A stretch of DNA of 64,000 nucleotides from Fructobacillus apis (GCF_023893635.1 NZ_JAMWYK010000001.1:124001-188000), one strand, 5' to 3'; shown: positions 50,741 through 60,712, numbered from the stretch's first letter. Made by a program: numbers and translations. Notes: generated by a model not told the origin, from the letters alone.

Positions 50741-52762
50741 TTAGTCCCTTTCCTGTTCGACGTAGTTTGGTGCTTTCTTCGTAATTTCAACATCGTGTGG
50801 GTGTGATTCCTTCAAACCGTTATCGGTGATTTGAACGAATTGCGCATCCATGCGGAGCGCTTCCACGTTTTGTGATCCCGTGTAACCCATTCCGGCACGG
50901 AGACCACCGTCCATCTGGAAGACGGCGTCTTCCACAACGGCTTCGCGAGGCAAGAAGTCGGAAATCATCACGACGTCTGCCCCACCGGCGATGGCCTTCA
51001 CAACGTCACCTGAGTAGTGGATACCACCGGCGGCGATGACGGCTGTGTCTTGCCCAGCCAATGCTTCAACAACGGTCATGACCGTTGTCAAGAATGGGTA
51101 GTGCGCGTCATCGGCCCACTTTGAATCAACCGAGCGACCGGCGATAACGGCATCAACGCCAACCTTCGCCAACTTTTGAGCGGCTTCGGCGTCTTCGATG
51201 GTACCAACAATCAACGTCGCGTCCACCAAGGCGGCCTTCAAGTCTGAAACGGCCGTCAATGTCATTTCGTCCAATGCCTTTGGCAAGTACAAGACGATGG
51301 CGTCGGCACCGGCGGTTACCAATTCAGCAACACGCACTTGGCTGTCATCGGCCAACCAAACTTCAGCAGCAAGGCTGCCCTTTGAGTCAGCTGACTTGGC
51401 TTCCTTGACCAATGCGACTTGGTCTTCAATCTTTTCTTCGGCAGGTACGATTCCCAAGGCCCCCGCTTCAGCCATGTCCTTAGCCAAGGCAGCTTGACGC
51501 TTACCGGTTAAGTCAGTAGCAGCAAGTGGATTAGCAAGTGTGAGCTTGCCGATGGTCGTTTCGAGGGCGACCGTGTGAGGTAAGACGTTTGAAGCTGCTG
51601 GAACCAGCAGCGTTTCATCATAACCCAAACCGTGACCAGCATCCGTGCCGTCTACCAAGGCTGCTTGGTAGTCAAAGGCAGGCGTCGTCTTCTTGATTGA
51701 TGAGCCGTGGTTGATGGCGTCCATCACCGTCTTAGCACCCATGTCCGCAAATCCTTGCGTCAAGTGGTCCAAGATTGGCATCAAGACATCCTTCAACTCA
51801 CCCTTGTAAGCCACGCGGGCTTCGATTCCTTCCGGAACCATCTTCTTGGCTTCGTTCACTTCCCCTTGGAAGTAACGGTCCTTTGAACCGTTTTCCATGG
51901 CAGCGATTGAACCCATTCCGCGGTAGAACTTGAACTGTTGACCGTTGTCTTCGAAGACCTCACCCGGCGTTTCCTTCGTTCCTGAGAACATGGAACCGAG
52001 CATCACGGCGTTTCCACCCATTGAGATGGCCTTCAAGATGTCGTCGGCCGTCTTAGCACCACCATCGGCGATGATGGCCTTGTGGCGCTTCTTTGCTTCG
52101 CGAGCGGCGTCGCGAATGGCTGACAACTGTGGCACACCGATTCCGGCAACCACACGCGTCGTACAGATTGAACCAGGTCCGATACCAATCTTCACCACGT
52201 CGGCACCAGCGTCGTAAAGCGCTGCCGCACCAGATTCCGTGGCGATGTTTCCGGCGATGATATTCAACTTAGGGAACGTGTTACGCACTTCCGTTACCTT
52301 CCGCAAGACACCTTCTGAGTGTCCGTGAGCGGAATCCAAGATAACGGCATCGACACCGGCTTCAACCAATGCCTTGGCACGGTCAACCGTGTCGTTTGTC
52401 ACCCCGAGGGCGCCGGCAACGATCAAACGACCGTTTGCATCAACGGCAGCGTTTGGCGTCTTATCCAAGTCCACTTCCGTCTGCTTCACCTTGGCAACTT
52501 CTGCTGCCTGGTCCGCGATGGTCATGTTCTTGTGGATGACACCCAAACCACCGAATTCGGCCAAGGCCGTGGCAAAGCGAGCTTCCGTCACCGTATCCAT
52601 GGCTGCAGACAACAATGGAATGTTCAAATTCAAAGTTGGCGTCAAAGACGTCTTCAATGATACGTCAGAAGTTTGGATGGCTTCGGAGTGGTCCTCCATT
52701 GCCATGTCATCAAAGGTCAAGCCCATTGGCACGAACTTGTTTTTCTTTTGAAATGCTGCCAT
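50741..52762 (-). CDS. guaB: IMP dehydrogenase with two fused barrels
   Basis: 673 residues against about 490 for normal GuaB. Residues 1-350 form an IMP dehydrogenase barrel without CBS domains (the junction is near residues 98-112). The catalytic loop [15 protein letters not shown] has Cys200, and the flap [19 protein letters not shown] is present. Its N-terminal LLVPAxSxVLP and C-terminal GGLRxGMGY motifs are degraded. Residues 375-673 form a second IMP dehydrogenase-like copy. That copy keeps a good start ([13 protein letters not shown]) and a good end ([29 protein letters not shown]) but has no catalytic Cys loop. The protein probably makes XMP with the first barrel and uses the tail of the second. 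guaA follows. Confidence 0.88.
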   Translation of the reverse strand: MAAFQKKNKFVPMGLTFDDMAMEDHSEAIQTSDVSLKTSLTPTLNLNIPLLSAAMDTVTEARFATALAEFGGLGVIHKNMTIADQAAEVAKVKQTEVDLDKTPNAAVDANGRLIVAGALGVTNDTVDRAKALVEAGVDAVILDSAHGHSEGVLRKVTEVRNTFPKLNIIAGNIATESGAAALYDAGADVVKIGIGPGSICTTRVVAGIGVPQLSAIRDAAREAKKRHKAIIADGGAKTADDILKAISMGGNAVMLGSMFSGTKETPGEVFEDNGQQFKFYRGMGSIAAMENGSKDRYFQGEVNEAKKMVPEGIEARVAYKGELKDVLMPILDHLTQGFADMGAKTVMDAINHGSSIKKTTPAFDYQAALVDGTDAGHGLGYDETLLVPAASNVLPHTVALETTIGKLTLANPLAATDLTGKRQAALAKDMAEAGALGIVPAEEKIEDQVALVKEAKSADSKGSLAAEVWLADDSQVRVAELVTAGADAIVLYLPKALDEMTLTAVSDLKAALVDATLIVGTIEDAEAAQKLAKVGVDAVIAGRSVDSKWADDAHYPFLTTVMTVVEALAGQDTAVIAAGGIHYSGDVVKAIAGGADVVMISDFLPREAVVEDAVFQMDGGLRAGMGYTGSQNVEALRMDAQFVQITDNGLKESHPHDVEITKKAPNYVEQERD

Positions 52763-52793
52763 GATTCTCCTTTAACTAAGACAATCGCATACA

Positions 52794-52834
52794 AAAAGGC
52801 ACTCTGCAACTGATCTCCAGATCCGCAGAGTGCC
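52794..52834 (-). terminator. Riboswitch expression-platform terminator of guaBA
   Basis: GGCACTCTGC / GCAGAGTGCC hairpin followed by TTTTT, between the purine aptamer and the guaB start. Confidence 0.85.
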
Positions 52835-52861
52835 ATTGAAAAAAGCCTTTTTCAAACACAC

Positions 52862-52931
52862 TTACGGATAGTCACGACTTTTGGGGCGCGGTAGAGACTG
52901 CTGGCCATTTTCCAGCGATATATCTGTTCGT
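52862..52931 (-). promoter_or_regulatory. Purine (guanine-type) riboswitch aptamer upstream of guaBA
   Basis: Read on the minus strand: AUAUCGCUGG, loop AAAAUGG, CCAGC; junction AGUCUCUACC; a CGCG/CGUG stem with loop CCCCAAAAGU; then GACUAUCCG. This follows the purine riboswitch pattern, including the UCUACC and GACUAU junction strands with the C that pairs with guanine, and loop-loop GG/CC pairs. A terminator follows. P1 pairing is weaker than usual. Confidence 0.8.
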
Positions 52932-52954
52932 TTTTACTTGAATTGTTAAGGTTA

Positions 52955-52983
52955 ATTATACAGACTCGCCCCCTATTTTACAA
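52955..52983 (-). promoter_or_regulatory. Promoter of guaBA
   Basis: Minus-strand TTGTAA, 17 bases, TATAAT (52955-52960), about 25 bases before the aptamer. Confidence 0.55.
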
Positions 52984-53091
52984 GTCAAAAAGCCCGTCAT
53001 CATCCCTCGTATCGGCCCTTGCACTTTCTCTCATTTTCCTTTAATATTACATTAACAAAAGTACGAGAAGACCAAGTTCGAGGTTTCCAAA

Positions 53092-53586
53092 ATGAAAAAC
53101 TTCCAATCACCTGCCGGTCTAGTCCAGATTAAGCCGGTTCAGGTCAAATACGCCGCGCCCATGTTCCATGCGATTGTCATGAGTAAAGACAACTTAAGTC
53201 GCTTTTTAGACTGGGCCAAGGAACCATCCTTGCAAGCGCAAAAGGATTACTTGATTCAAGAAAAGCGTCGTCGTTTCCGTAAGCACCCCCTCTCCTTCGC
53301 CTTTGTCGTGAACGGACAGGCCGTTGGTGCGATTGACCTTCGGATTCAAGCAGACGAGAAGTTGGCCGAGGTTGGCTACTGGCTTACTGAGGAGCACCAG
53401 AACCTCGGTATCGTCACGTGTGGCTTGGAAGAAATCAAACAGTACGCCATCGACAAACTGAAGTTGGACGGGCTCTACGTGAATGTTTTACCCGCTAACG
53501 CAGCGAGCAGCCGGGTGGCCGAGAAGGTTGGCTTTATCCCGGACGGTGCTGTTGGCACCTTCAATCGCTATACCTGGCGTAAGTAA
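53092..53586 (+). CDS. GNAT acetyltransferase, RimJ/RimL type
   Basis: 164 residues. The fold resembles ribosomal-protein N-acetyltransferases: a strand AEVGYWLTEEHQNLGIVT ending in the acetyl-CoA loop (QNLGIVT, more usually Q-G-x-G), then VLPANAASSRVAEKVGF. The early LDWAKEP segment is also typical of this group. Substrate unknown; a ribosomal or other protein N-terminus is possible. The upstream ribosome site is a plain GAGG. It is a single gene convergent with yitT, sharing a terminator at 53585-53620. Confidence 0.85.
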   Translation: MKNFQSPAGLVQIKPVQVKYAAPMFHAIVMSKDNLSRFLDWAKEPSLQAQKDYLIQEKRRRFRKHPLSFAFVVNGQAVGAIDLRIQADEKLAEVGYWLTEEHQNLGIVTCGLEEIKQYAIDKLKLDGLYVNVLPANAASSRVAEKVGFIPDGAVGTFNRYTWRK

Positions 53587-53620
53587 AAAAAGGATGGACG
53601 CGTATGCGTCCATCCTTTTT
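53585..53620. terminator. Bidirectional terminator between GNAT and YitT genes
   Basis: AAAAAGGATGGACGC / GCGTCCATCCTTTTT, a perfect 15-bp stem with four-base loop. Confidence 0.95.
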
Positions 53621-53631
53621 GTTTTTATAAA

Positions 53632-54645
53632 TTATTTATCAGTGCCATCCGTGTTTGTTTCCAAACCAGCGTTGTTTTGCTCTTCTAACTGAGCCAGCTG
53701 TTCTTCCAACTGTTGCTCGGCCTCGAGCTGGGCGTCAATCGTGACCGCCTTTGGTCCCATTGACTTCTTCATCTGGAGCTGACGGTCAGCGTCCCAGAAC
53801 TCACCGGCAACTGACACCGTTGACAGCAAGTTGATGAAGGCCTTCGGATCAACCGAACGCACCGCTTCCTGCATTTCGAACAGTTCGAAACGGGAAAGCA
53901 CCATCATCAACGTCGTTGATTCACGCTTCGTGTAGGCACCAGACGATGGCAGAATCGTAATTCCGCGGATCAAGTCCCGGTGCAACACGTCGATGACCTC
54001 TTCGCCCTTTGACGTGACAATCAAGGCCGTCAACTTCCGGTAACCCGTGTAGAGCGCGTCGACCACCTGTCCGGTTGCATAAATCCCAATCAACGTGAAC
54101 ATGGCGTTTTGCCAACCGATGAAGAATCCAGCGAAGGCCACAATCACACCGTTTGCGATGTTCATGAAGGCCCCGATGGACTTTCCAGTACGCTTCTGAA
54201 TAATCATCGCGATGATGTCGAAACCACCGGTTGAGAATCCGTAACGCATGGCCACACCGATGGCAGCACCGACGAAGAGGCCACCGAAGAGCGTTGCCAA
54301 AAGCGGTTCAGTCGTAAAGGCGTGCGTTGGCAAGAAAATCAACAGGATGGAAACCACAACGGCGTTCAAGAATGAGAGCACCGTAAACTGGCCACCGATC
54401 ATTTTCCAACCGATGACTCCGATTGGAATGTTGAACAGCAAGAAGAACACACCGGTCTGAATATTCAGGTTAAAGAAGGCTGACGATGACAGCGAGAAGA
54501 GCTGCGCGATACCGTTCAAACCAACGGAAAAGATGTTATTCGGAATCAGGAAGTAGTTCAATCCGGTTACTTGCAGAGCGACTGACAAGCAGAAAAAGAT
54601 GACAATTAAGGCAACTTTACGCCATTTCTTTTGTGGTTTAGCCAT
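53632..54645 (-). CDS. yitT: YitT family membrane protein (DUF161 + DUF2179)
   Basis: 337 residues with about six membrane helices in the first 215 residues, including the signature FLIPNNIFSVGLNGIAQL and YGFSTGGFDIIAMIIQ. The cytoplasmic DUF2179 domain (about 225-300) follows, then an unusual Gln/Glu-rich acidic tail (EAEQQLEEQLAQLEEQNN). Function is not established for the family. GGGGGA precedes the ATG. It is monocistronic by position, between two terminators. Confidence 0.9.
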   Translation of the reverse strand: MAKPQKKWRKVALIVIFFCLSVALQVTGLNYFLIPNNIFSVGLNGIAQLFSLSSSAFFNLNIQTGVFFLLFNIPIGVIGWKMIGGQFTVLSFLNAVVVSILLIFLPTHAFTTEPLLATLFGGLFVGAAIGVAMRYGFSTGGFDIIAMIIQKRTGKSIGAFMNIANGVIVAFAGFFIGWQNAMFTLIGIYATGQVVDALYTGYRKLTALIVTSKGEEVIDVLHRDLIRGITILPSSGAYTKRESTTLMMVLSRFELFEMQEAVRSVDPKAFINLLSTVSVAGEFWDADRQLQMKKSMGPKAVTIDAQLEAEQQLEEQLAQLEEQNNAGLETNTDGTDK

Positions 54646-54768
54646 CGTGTGCTCCCCCTTTTAATCGTTTTAAATCACTCTTTCAATCATATCACAGACA
54701 AGCCGCCTGATAGAAGAGCTGGAGCCGATTTGGTTACGAATATTTCATTATAAGTTTAGAAGGCGAAT

Positions 54769-54796
54769 AAAAAAGTCACCCGCGTGGGTGACTTTG
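54769..54796 (-). terminator. Terminator of the flippase gene
   Basis: AAAGTCACCC / GGGTGACTTT hairpin followed by T-run on the minus strand, 32 bases past the stop at 54828. Confidence 0.8.
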
Positions 54797-54827
54797 ACAG
54801 AATCATTAATCTTTTTAACGAATGCTT

Positions 54828-57125
54828 TTAGCGTCCGCGGTTGAAGATTGCACGAAGCAGTCCCAATCGCTTGTAAAGGTAGAAGAGCAAGGCCCCACCG
54901 GCCGCCATTCCGAGGAAGGTGGCCAAGCCGGCCCCAATCTTTGTCGCATCCGACAAGATGAAGTTGGCCGAGAACTCGGATACCAAGAAGGCCAGGATGG
55001 CCATGGCAGCCGAAGCCAGGTAGGCCGGCACCAGCGTCACCTTCAAGTCGTCGAAGGAGACCTGGTATTCCTTCTTCAAGAAGGCCAACATCAGGTAGAG
55101 CGACCAACCAAATCCAACGAAGGAAGCCATCAAGGCCCCCATCCCCTGGAAGAGGAAGATCAATGGCGCTTGTAACAACACCTTCACCAGGAGTCCCCAG
55201 CAGAAGGCGCGAACCACGGTCTTTGGCTCGGACAAGGCTTGCAACACGAAGGCCAGGAGCATGAACAAAGCCATGATGATTGTGAGCAAACTTGAGAACT
55301 GCAGGAGGTAAATTCCTGCCTGCGCCGTGCCGTCGATTGGGTAAAAGAACTTGTAGAGCACGTCTGAAACAGCGTACATCCCCAAGGCTGATGGCAACAA
55401 GACTAGAGAGGTCAACTTAATCGTCGTGAGCACTTGTTGCTGCAAGCCAGCCTTGTCTCCCACCGCCTTCTTAGCCGAAAGGATTGGCAAAGCCGTCGCC
55501 GCAATCGATGTGGCGAAGGAGATGACGATCATCACGAGCTTGTTTGGGTTGGCCGAAAAGAGCGCAAACTGCACCTGCAAGGTGTTGCCCGTCTCCTGGA
55601 AGAAGGCCTTCATCAATGGAAAGAAGGAGTACTGGTCCACGAACAAGAAAAGGTTCGTCGAAGCGCCGATGATGACAAATGGCCAGGATTCCTTCAGAAC
55701 GTTTGCGACCATCGCACGGGTCTGTCCCGGACGGATGAAGTCGAGGACGCTCGTCTTCACCTTCACCTTCTTTTGGTAGACGAGTGGGCGTCCGCCCTGC
55801 TCCTCTTCGGCCTTAACCGTTGGGTGGATGAGGTCCTTGTAGGAAACCCATCCGTAGGCCAAGACGGCGACGGCGAAGAGCGCCCCGATGAAGGCGGCGA
55901 AGGTTGCTTGCACAACCGCGCCCGTCCAATTGGCTGGGTCAGCCGACAACACGACCCAGGTGGCAAGCAACAGGTAGATGATTCGGCCCACCTGTTCGAC
56001 CACTTCGGAGATGGCCGAGATGTGCATCAGCTGGTGTCCCTGGAAGATTCCACGAACCATGGACATGGCTGGGAAGACCAGGACGGCTGGTGCCAGTGAG
56101 TGCAAGACCGGTATCACGTTTTCGTTGCCGTTTGAAAGCAACGGTGCCGATACGTAAAGCAAGACCGCAAAGATAATTCCCAAAATCGTTCCGATTTGAA
56201 GCGACTGCTTGGTCAACTGCCAGAGGCCGTCCTCGTCTTCTTTAGCGATGAGCTCGGCCATCACCTTTGAAATGGCGGACGGGAATCCGAAGGTCGCAAT
56301 CGACAGGAGGATACCGTAGATGTTGTAACCCTGTGAGAACAAGGCGTTCCCCTGGTTGGCCGCTGCGCCAAGCATGGCCAGCCAAGGCAGGATAAAGGCC
56401 GCCCCAAGCAACCGGGAAACGATGTTTCCCATGGAGAGCCAGAAGGAACCTTTGACCAGGGCCTGGTTATCGTTTTGGTTGCCGGCCTTGGTGCGCTTTC
56501 CCTTGTTTGGGCTTGGCAGAAGCTGCTTAGCCATTTGGGCGAGGCGCTGGGCAGGGCTGGCGGTGGCTTCTTTGACCTGAGGAGCGACGACGGCTGCTGG
56601 GTTGGCTGCGGGCTGCTGCTCGTCTACTTGAACCGGTTGAGTTGGTTCTGAAACAGGTTCTTCTTCAGGCGTTTCTTCTGGTTCTGGATTACGAGTCGTT
56701 TCGGCTTGGCGTTCTTCCGCTTCACGGGCCGCCTGCGCTTCTTGTTGTTGGCGAGCTGTTTCGGCTTGGCGTTCTTCCGCTTCACGGGCCGCCTGCGCTT
56801 CCTGGCGGCGGCGCGCTGCTTCGGCTTGGCGTTCTTCCGCCTCACGAGCCGCCTGGGCTTCTTGTTGTTGGCGAGCTGCTTTGGCGTCAATCTCCGCCTT
56901 CGCCTTCTTTTCTTCGACCTCAGCTTCTTTTCCTAATTGCTGAAATAGCTGGTAGCGCTCTTCTGGGCTACGGGCAGACAAGCCTTCCTCGTCGTCCTTA
57001 CGCTTGTTCCAAAAGGCCCACTTGCTGTGTTGATTGCTGGGCTGCAGGTTGTTTTCAAGCTTGGCTAGCAGTTCATCAACGCTTAGGTATTCATTTTGAT
57101 CATTTCGTGGATCGTTTTCTGTCAT
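54828..57125 (-). CDS. MurJ/SpoVB-type lipid flippase with coiled-coil N-terminal extension
   Basis: 765 residues from the ATG at 57125 (AAGGAAA upstream). The C-terminal 530 residues carry about 14 membrane segments of the polysaccharide-transport/MurJ-like (MOP) superfamily, beginning LVKGSFWLSMGNIVSRLLGA, and should flip lipid-linked wall precursors. The first 225 residues are cytoplasmic and charged. They contain three 20-residue repeats (RQQQEAQAAREAEERQAE type) and a Pro/Glu linker. Such an N-terminal coiled coil is uncommon in flippases and may tether the protein to partners. It lies downstream of leuS, not with other wall genes. Confidence 0.88.
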   Translation of the reverse strand: MTENDPRNDQNEYLSVDELLAKLENNLQPSNQHSKWAFWNKRKDDEEGLSARSPEERYQLFQQLGKEAEVEEKKAKAEIDAKAARQQQEAQAAREAEERQAEAARRRQEAQAAREAEERQAETARQQQEAQAAREAEERQAETTRNPEPEETPEEEPVSEPTQPVQVDEQQPAANPAAVVAPQVKEATASPAQRLAQMAKQLLPSPNKGKRTKAGNQNDNQALVKGSFWLSMGNIVSRLLGAAFILPWLAMLGAAANQGNALFSQGYNIYGILLSIATFGFPSAISKVMAELIAKEDEDGLWQLTKQSLQIGTILGIIFAVLLYVSAPLLSNGNENVIPVLHSLAPAVLVFPAMSMVRGIFQGHQLMHISAISEVVEQVGRIIYLLLATWVVLSADPANWTGAVVQATFAAFIGALFAVAVLAYGWVSYKDLIHPTVKAEEEQGGRPLVYQKKVKVKTSVLDFIRPGQTRAMVANVLKESWPFVIIGASTNLFLFVDQYSFFPLMKAFFQETGNTLQVQFALFSANPNKLVMIVISFATSIAATALPILSAKKAVGDKAGLQQQVLTTIKLTSLVLLPSALGMYAVSDVLYKFFYPIDGTAQAGIYLLQFSSLLTIIMALFMLLAFVLQALSEPKTVVRAFCWGLLVKVLLQAPLIFLFQGMGALMASFVGFGWSLYLMLAFLKKEYQVSFDDLKVTLVPAYLASAAMAILAFLVSEFSANFILSDATKIGAGLATFLGMAAGGALLFYLYKRLGLLRAIFNRGR
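56698..56877 (-). repeat. Three 60-base tandem repeats in the flippase gene
   Basis: Exact 60-base period (each unit contains TCGGCTTGGCGTTCTTCCGC at 56701, 56761 and 56821), coding for 20-residue coiled-coil units. Confidence 0.9.
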
Positions 57126-57241
57126 GATCGTGTTTCCTTTTTTATATGTACCCAGCACCGGGATGGGCCGGTGCTGACTTTGCCAATCTTTTGGCTGACT
57201 GCTTGGTTACGAGCAACTTACTGTGCAACGATGCGTGCGTT

Positions 57242-59671
57242 TTACTTCGCAACAATGTTGACGAACTTACCTGGAATGGCGATGACCTTCTTCACGTCAG
57301 CGTCTTCCAAGTACTTCTTAATTTTGTCATCAGCCAAAGCTGCTGCTTCCATGTCTTCCTTTGAAGCATCGGCAGGCATCACTTGCTTTGAACGAACTTT
57401 TCCGTTCACCTGGAAGATGATTTCCTTGGTGTCGTCGATCAAGGCCTTTTCGTCGTAGGTAGGCCATGCAACGTAAGCGATGGATTCCGTTGCCCCCGTC
57501 AACTTTGACCAGAGCTCTTCGGCCAAGTGTGGCGCAAACGGTGCCAACAACTGAACGAAGCCTTCCATGTAAGACTTAGGCAACTTTTCTTGCTTGTAGG
57601 CCTCGTTCACGAAGACCATCAACTGGGAGATGGCCGTGTTGAAGCGCAATTCTTCCAAGTCTTCCGTGACCTTCTTGACCGTTTCGTTGTAAACCTTCTT
57701 CATGGCGTCTTCGCCCTGGTCAGACAACTTGTCTGAGAGGCTGCCGTTGTCTTGAACGAGCATGCGCCAGACACGGTCCAACCAGCGACGGGAACCCGTC
57801 ACCCCTTCTTCGGACCATGGCTTGTTTTGCGTCAAAGGTCCCATGAACATTTCGTAGATACGAAGCGTGTCGGCACCGTAGGCGTTCACGATGTCGTCTG
57901 GGTTCACAACGTTCCCCTTGGACTTGGACATCTTTTCGTGGTTTTCACCGAGAATCATTCCCTGGTTAACCAACTTGTGGAACGGTTCCTTGTTTGGCAC
58001 AACCCCGAGGTCGTACAAGACCTTGTTCCAGAAACGCGCGTAGAGCAAGTGCAAAACGGCGTGTTCGGCACCACCGACGTAGAGGTCGACGTTTTGCCAG
58101 TAGTCCAACTTTTCCTTTGCTGCGAAGGCATCTGGGTTCGTTGGGTCGATGTAGCGGAGGAAGTACCATGATGAACCGGCCCACTGTGGCATCGTGTTCG
58201 TTTCGCGACGACCCTTTACGCCGTCTTCACGGGTCACTTCCAACCAGTCCTTGGCATTAGCAAGTGGTGATTCACCAGTACCGGATGGCTTCATTTCGTC
58301 TTGGGACAATTCAGGCAAACGGAGTGGCAATTCTTCTTCAGGGACGAGTGACATCGTACCGTCTTCCCAGTGGATAACAGGGATTGGTTCACCCCAGTAA
58401 CGTTGACGGGAGAAGATCCAGTCACGCAAACGGTAGTTGACCTTCTTTTCACCGGCACCGTGTTCTTCCAACCAAGCGATCATCGTGTCGATCGCTTCGT
58501 CCTTTTCCATGCCGTCAACAAAGCCAGAGTTGATGTGCTTTCCTTCGCCGGCGTAGGCTTCTTCTTCGATGTTTCCACCTTCGATAACGGGTGTGATCGT
58601 CAAGTCGAACTTCTTGGCAAAGTCGTAGTCGCGCTGGTCGTGCGCAGGCACGCCCATCACGGCTCCGGTACCGTAGGATGCCAAAACGTAGTCGGCAATC
58701 CAGATTGGCAGCTTTTCGCCGTTCACTGGGTTAATGGCGTAAGCACCAGTGAAGACACCGGACTTATCCTTGTTCAAATCAGTACGTTCCAAATCAGACT
58801 TCAAAGAAATCTGCTTCTGGTATTCGGCAACGGCGGCCTTTTGGTCTTCCGTGGTAATCTGGTCAACCAAGTCGTGTTCCGGAGCCAAGACGATGTATGA
58901 AGCACCGAACAACGTGTCGGCACGCGTTGAGAAGACTTCGATCTTGTCGTCGTGGTTTTCAACGTCGAAACGAACGGAAGCACCGATTGAACGTCCGATC
59001 CAGTTGCGTTGTTGTTCCTTGATGGCTTCTGGCCAGTCGAGGTCGTCCAAGTCGTCAATCAAGCGGTCAGCGTAGGCCGTGATCTTCAAGACCCACTGCT
59101 TCATTGGCTTGCGGTAAACGGGGTAACCACCACGTTCCGTCTTACCATCAACAACTTCTTCGTTGGCAACAACCAAACCACCACCTGGGAAGTCAGGCGC
59201 CCAGTTGACCATCATTTCGTCTTCGTAGGCCAAGCCCTTCTTGTAGAGCTGTTCGAAGATCCATTGGGTCCACTTGTAGTAGTTGGGGTCGGTCGTCTTC
59301 ACTTCGCGGTCCCAGTCGTATGAGAATCCAAGTGATTGTACTTGGTTCTTGAACGTTTGGATGTTTTCATCCGTGAACGTGGCGGGGTTGTGACCCGTCT
59401 TCAAGGCGTACTGTTCGGCTGGCAAACCAAAGGCGTCCCATCCCATTGGGTGCAAGACGTTGAAGCCTTGCGCACGCTTGTAACGTGAGACGATGTCCGT
59501 TGCCGTATAACCTTCTGGGTGACCAACGTGCAATCCTTGACCAGACGGGTATGGGAACATATCCAAGACATAGTACTTGTCCTTGTCTGAACCATCAATT
59601 GCCTTAAACGTCTTGTGGTCTTGCCAGAAATGCTGCCACTTCTTTTCAATATTTTGGTGATCGTATCCCAT
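57242..59671 (-). CDS. leuS: Leucine-tRNA ligase
   Basis: Class I aminoacyl-tRNA synthetase, 809 residues. The HIGH-type motif appears in [18 protein letters not shown] near residue 40, and the KMSKS motif in [18 protein letters not shown]. The editing domain (CP1) spans about residues 225-415 with [26 protein letters not shown] is 6 bases before the ATG. Expression is likely set by the T-box leader upstream, which responds to uncharged tRNA-Leu. Confidence 0.97.
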   Translation of the reverse strand: MGYDHQNIEKKWQHFWQDHKTFKAIDGSDKDKYYVLDMFPYPSGQGLHVGHPEGYTATDIVSRYKRAQGFNVLHPMGWDAFGLPAEQYALKTGHNPATFTDENIQTFKNQVQSLGFSYDWDREVKTTDPNYYKWTQWIFEQLYKKGLAYEDEMMVNWAPDFPGGGLVVANEEVVDGKTERGGYPVYRKPMKQWVLKITAYADRLIDDLDDLDWPEAIKEQQRNWIGRSIGASVRFDVENHDDKIEVFSTRADTLFGASYIVLAPEHDLVDQITTEDQKAAVAEYQKQISLKSDLERTDLNKDKSGVFTGAYAINPVNGEKLPIWIADYVLASYGTGAVMGVPAHDQRDYDFAKKFDLTITPVIEGGNIEEEAYAGEGKHINSGFVDGMEKDEAIDTMIAWLEEHGAGEKKVNYRLRDWIFSRQRYWGEPIPVIHWEDGTMSLVPEEELPLRLPELSQDEMKPSGTGESPLANAKDWLEVTREDGVKGRRETNTMPQWAGSSWYFLRYIDPTNPDAFAAKEKLDYWQNVDLYVGGAEHAVLHLLYARFWNKVLYDLGVVPNKEPFHKLVNQGMILGENHEKMSKSKGNVVNPDDIVNAYGADTLRIYEMFMGPLTQNKPWSEEGVTGSRRWLDRVWRMLVQDNGSLSDKLSDQGEDAMKKVYNETVKKVTEDLEELRFNTAISQLMVFVNEAYKQEKLPKSYMEGFVQLLAPFAPHLAEELWSKLTGATESIAYVAWPTYDEKALIDDTKEIIFQVNGKVRSKQVMPADASKEDMEAAALADDKIKKYLEDADVKKVIAIPGKFVNIVAK

Positions 59672-59691
59672 ATTCTTCTCCTTTACCTAAC

Positions 59692-59915
59692 AAAAAAAGC
59701 CCCACGTCAGCTTAAAAAAACTAACGTAGGGCGGTTGAAACCGCGGTCCCACCTACATTTCGCCTCAAGTCTCCCCTCGGCCTCGGTACCTTAACGCGGT
59801 AAGACGGATTGACTACTGCTGTTCACCAATCGCGCTTTCAACCGAGTTCGTAGTGTTGGTTGGCAAGCTTCCAGCCCCGCTTACTTTCTGATGCTCCGCG
59901 ACTACTACTAGTGTT
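59692..59915 (-). promoter_or_regulatory. T-box leader of leuS
   Basis: The conserved T-box bulge sequence reads GGUGGGACCGCGG (59741-59753, minus strand), followed by a strong terminator (CCCTACGTTAG / CTGACGTGGGG plus T-run, 59692-59733). Stem I shows AGAAAGUAAG and GCUGGAAGCUUGC elements, and the specifier position reads GAACUC, giving the Leu codon CUC. Uncharged tRNA-Leu should stabilise the antiterminator. A TATAAT lies just upstream near 59932. Confidence 0.9.
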
Positions 59916-59990
59916 GAAAAGTATCCTAATTATAACACAAGGCAGCTAAAATTCGCTATACTAGGGCATAGATTGTAAAAGGAGGCCGAT

Positions 59991-60512
59991 ATGTCTTATA
60001 CGAACCGGCACTTTATCAAAAACTTTTTGGAGCAACACGTAAAAACAAACCAACTGGTTATCGACGGCTTTGCCAAGGAAGGTCAAAACACGCGTTTTCT
60101 CGCCTCACGGGTTGGAAAAGACGGACAAGTCCTCTCCTTTCACAACACCAAGGAAGAGGCCAACAAGACGGCCGCTTCCCTCTTCATGGCTGGCCTACAG
60201 GAACGGGCAACCATCGTAAACGGCGCCCTTTTTGAAGACACCTTGAAGCAAGAACTCGGTCGCTTGACGAAGGTCGACCGCGTCGTACTGGACTACATGG
60301 ACGACGCGGTTTCGCCAGACGCTGTGGATGAAGCGCTGACCTCTGTTTGGCCATACGTGAAACCGGCTGGTACCGTCTTACTCTCCGTGAAAAACGGTTT
60401 CAACTTCGTTGAAGCCTACGCAGAGGAATTGGGCAGTCTTGGATCTTCAGCCAGCTTTACAGCAGAAGACGGCTTAACATGGTTGTTTGAAAAGCAATCA
60501 GCAGACGATTAA
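59991..60512 (+). CDS. YtqB-like methyltransferase-fold protein lacking the SAM motif
   Basis: 173 residues. The order of elements follows the YtqB/rRNA_methylase family, but the SAM-binding motif DATxGNGxDTxFLA reads DGFAKEGQNTRFLA, and the NLGYLPGG motif reads LDYMDDAV. The Rossmann strand VGKDGQVLSFHN and the helix-strand region PYVKPAGTVLLSV remain. I infer the fold is kept but the cofactor site is altered or lost; unusual SAM binding cannot be excluded. AGGAGG lies 6 bases before the ATG. Divergent from leuS. Confidence 0.65.
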   Translation: MSYTNRHFIKNFLEQHVKTNQLVIDGFAKEGQNTRFLASRVGKDGQVLSFHNTKEEANKTAASLFMAGLQERATIVNGALFEDTLKQELGRLTKVDRVVLDYMDDAVSPDAVDEALTSVWPYVKPAGTVLLSVKNGFNFVEAYAEELGSLGSSASFTAEDGLTWLFEKQSADD

Positions 60513-60568
60513 ATTGATTTAATTGACCGTGATATAATAAGCACAGTTCATTCATTAAGGAGTACACG

Positions 60569-60703
60569 ATGGGACGCATTGTTAACCAAGAAGAAAAGAC
60601 CAATAACCCTTTGGAAGATTTCATTTCCTTCCCTGACCCAATTTCTGAAGAAGAAAAGAAGGACCGAGAAAAGGCCTTGGGTCAAAATAAAAACGAAAAC
60701 TAA
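60569..60703 (+). CDS. 44-residue acidic/lysine-rich small protein
   Basis: Starts MGRIVNQEEKTNNPLEDF and ends NKNEN. Support comes from AAGGAG at 6 bases before the ATG, an extended -10 (TGATATAAT, ending at 60538) and a terminator right after the stop. No function recognised; it is soluble, highly charged and likely disordered. The next gene is tuf, in the opposite direction. Confidence 0.6.
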   Translation: MGRIVNQEEKTNNPLEDFISFPDPISEEEKKDREKALGQNKNEN

Positions 60704-60712
60704 GCATAAAAA

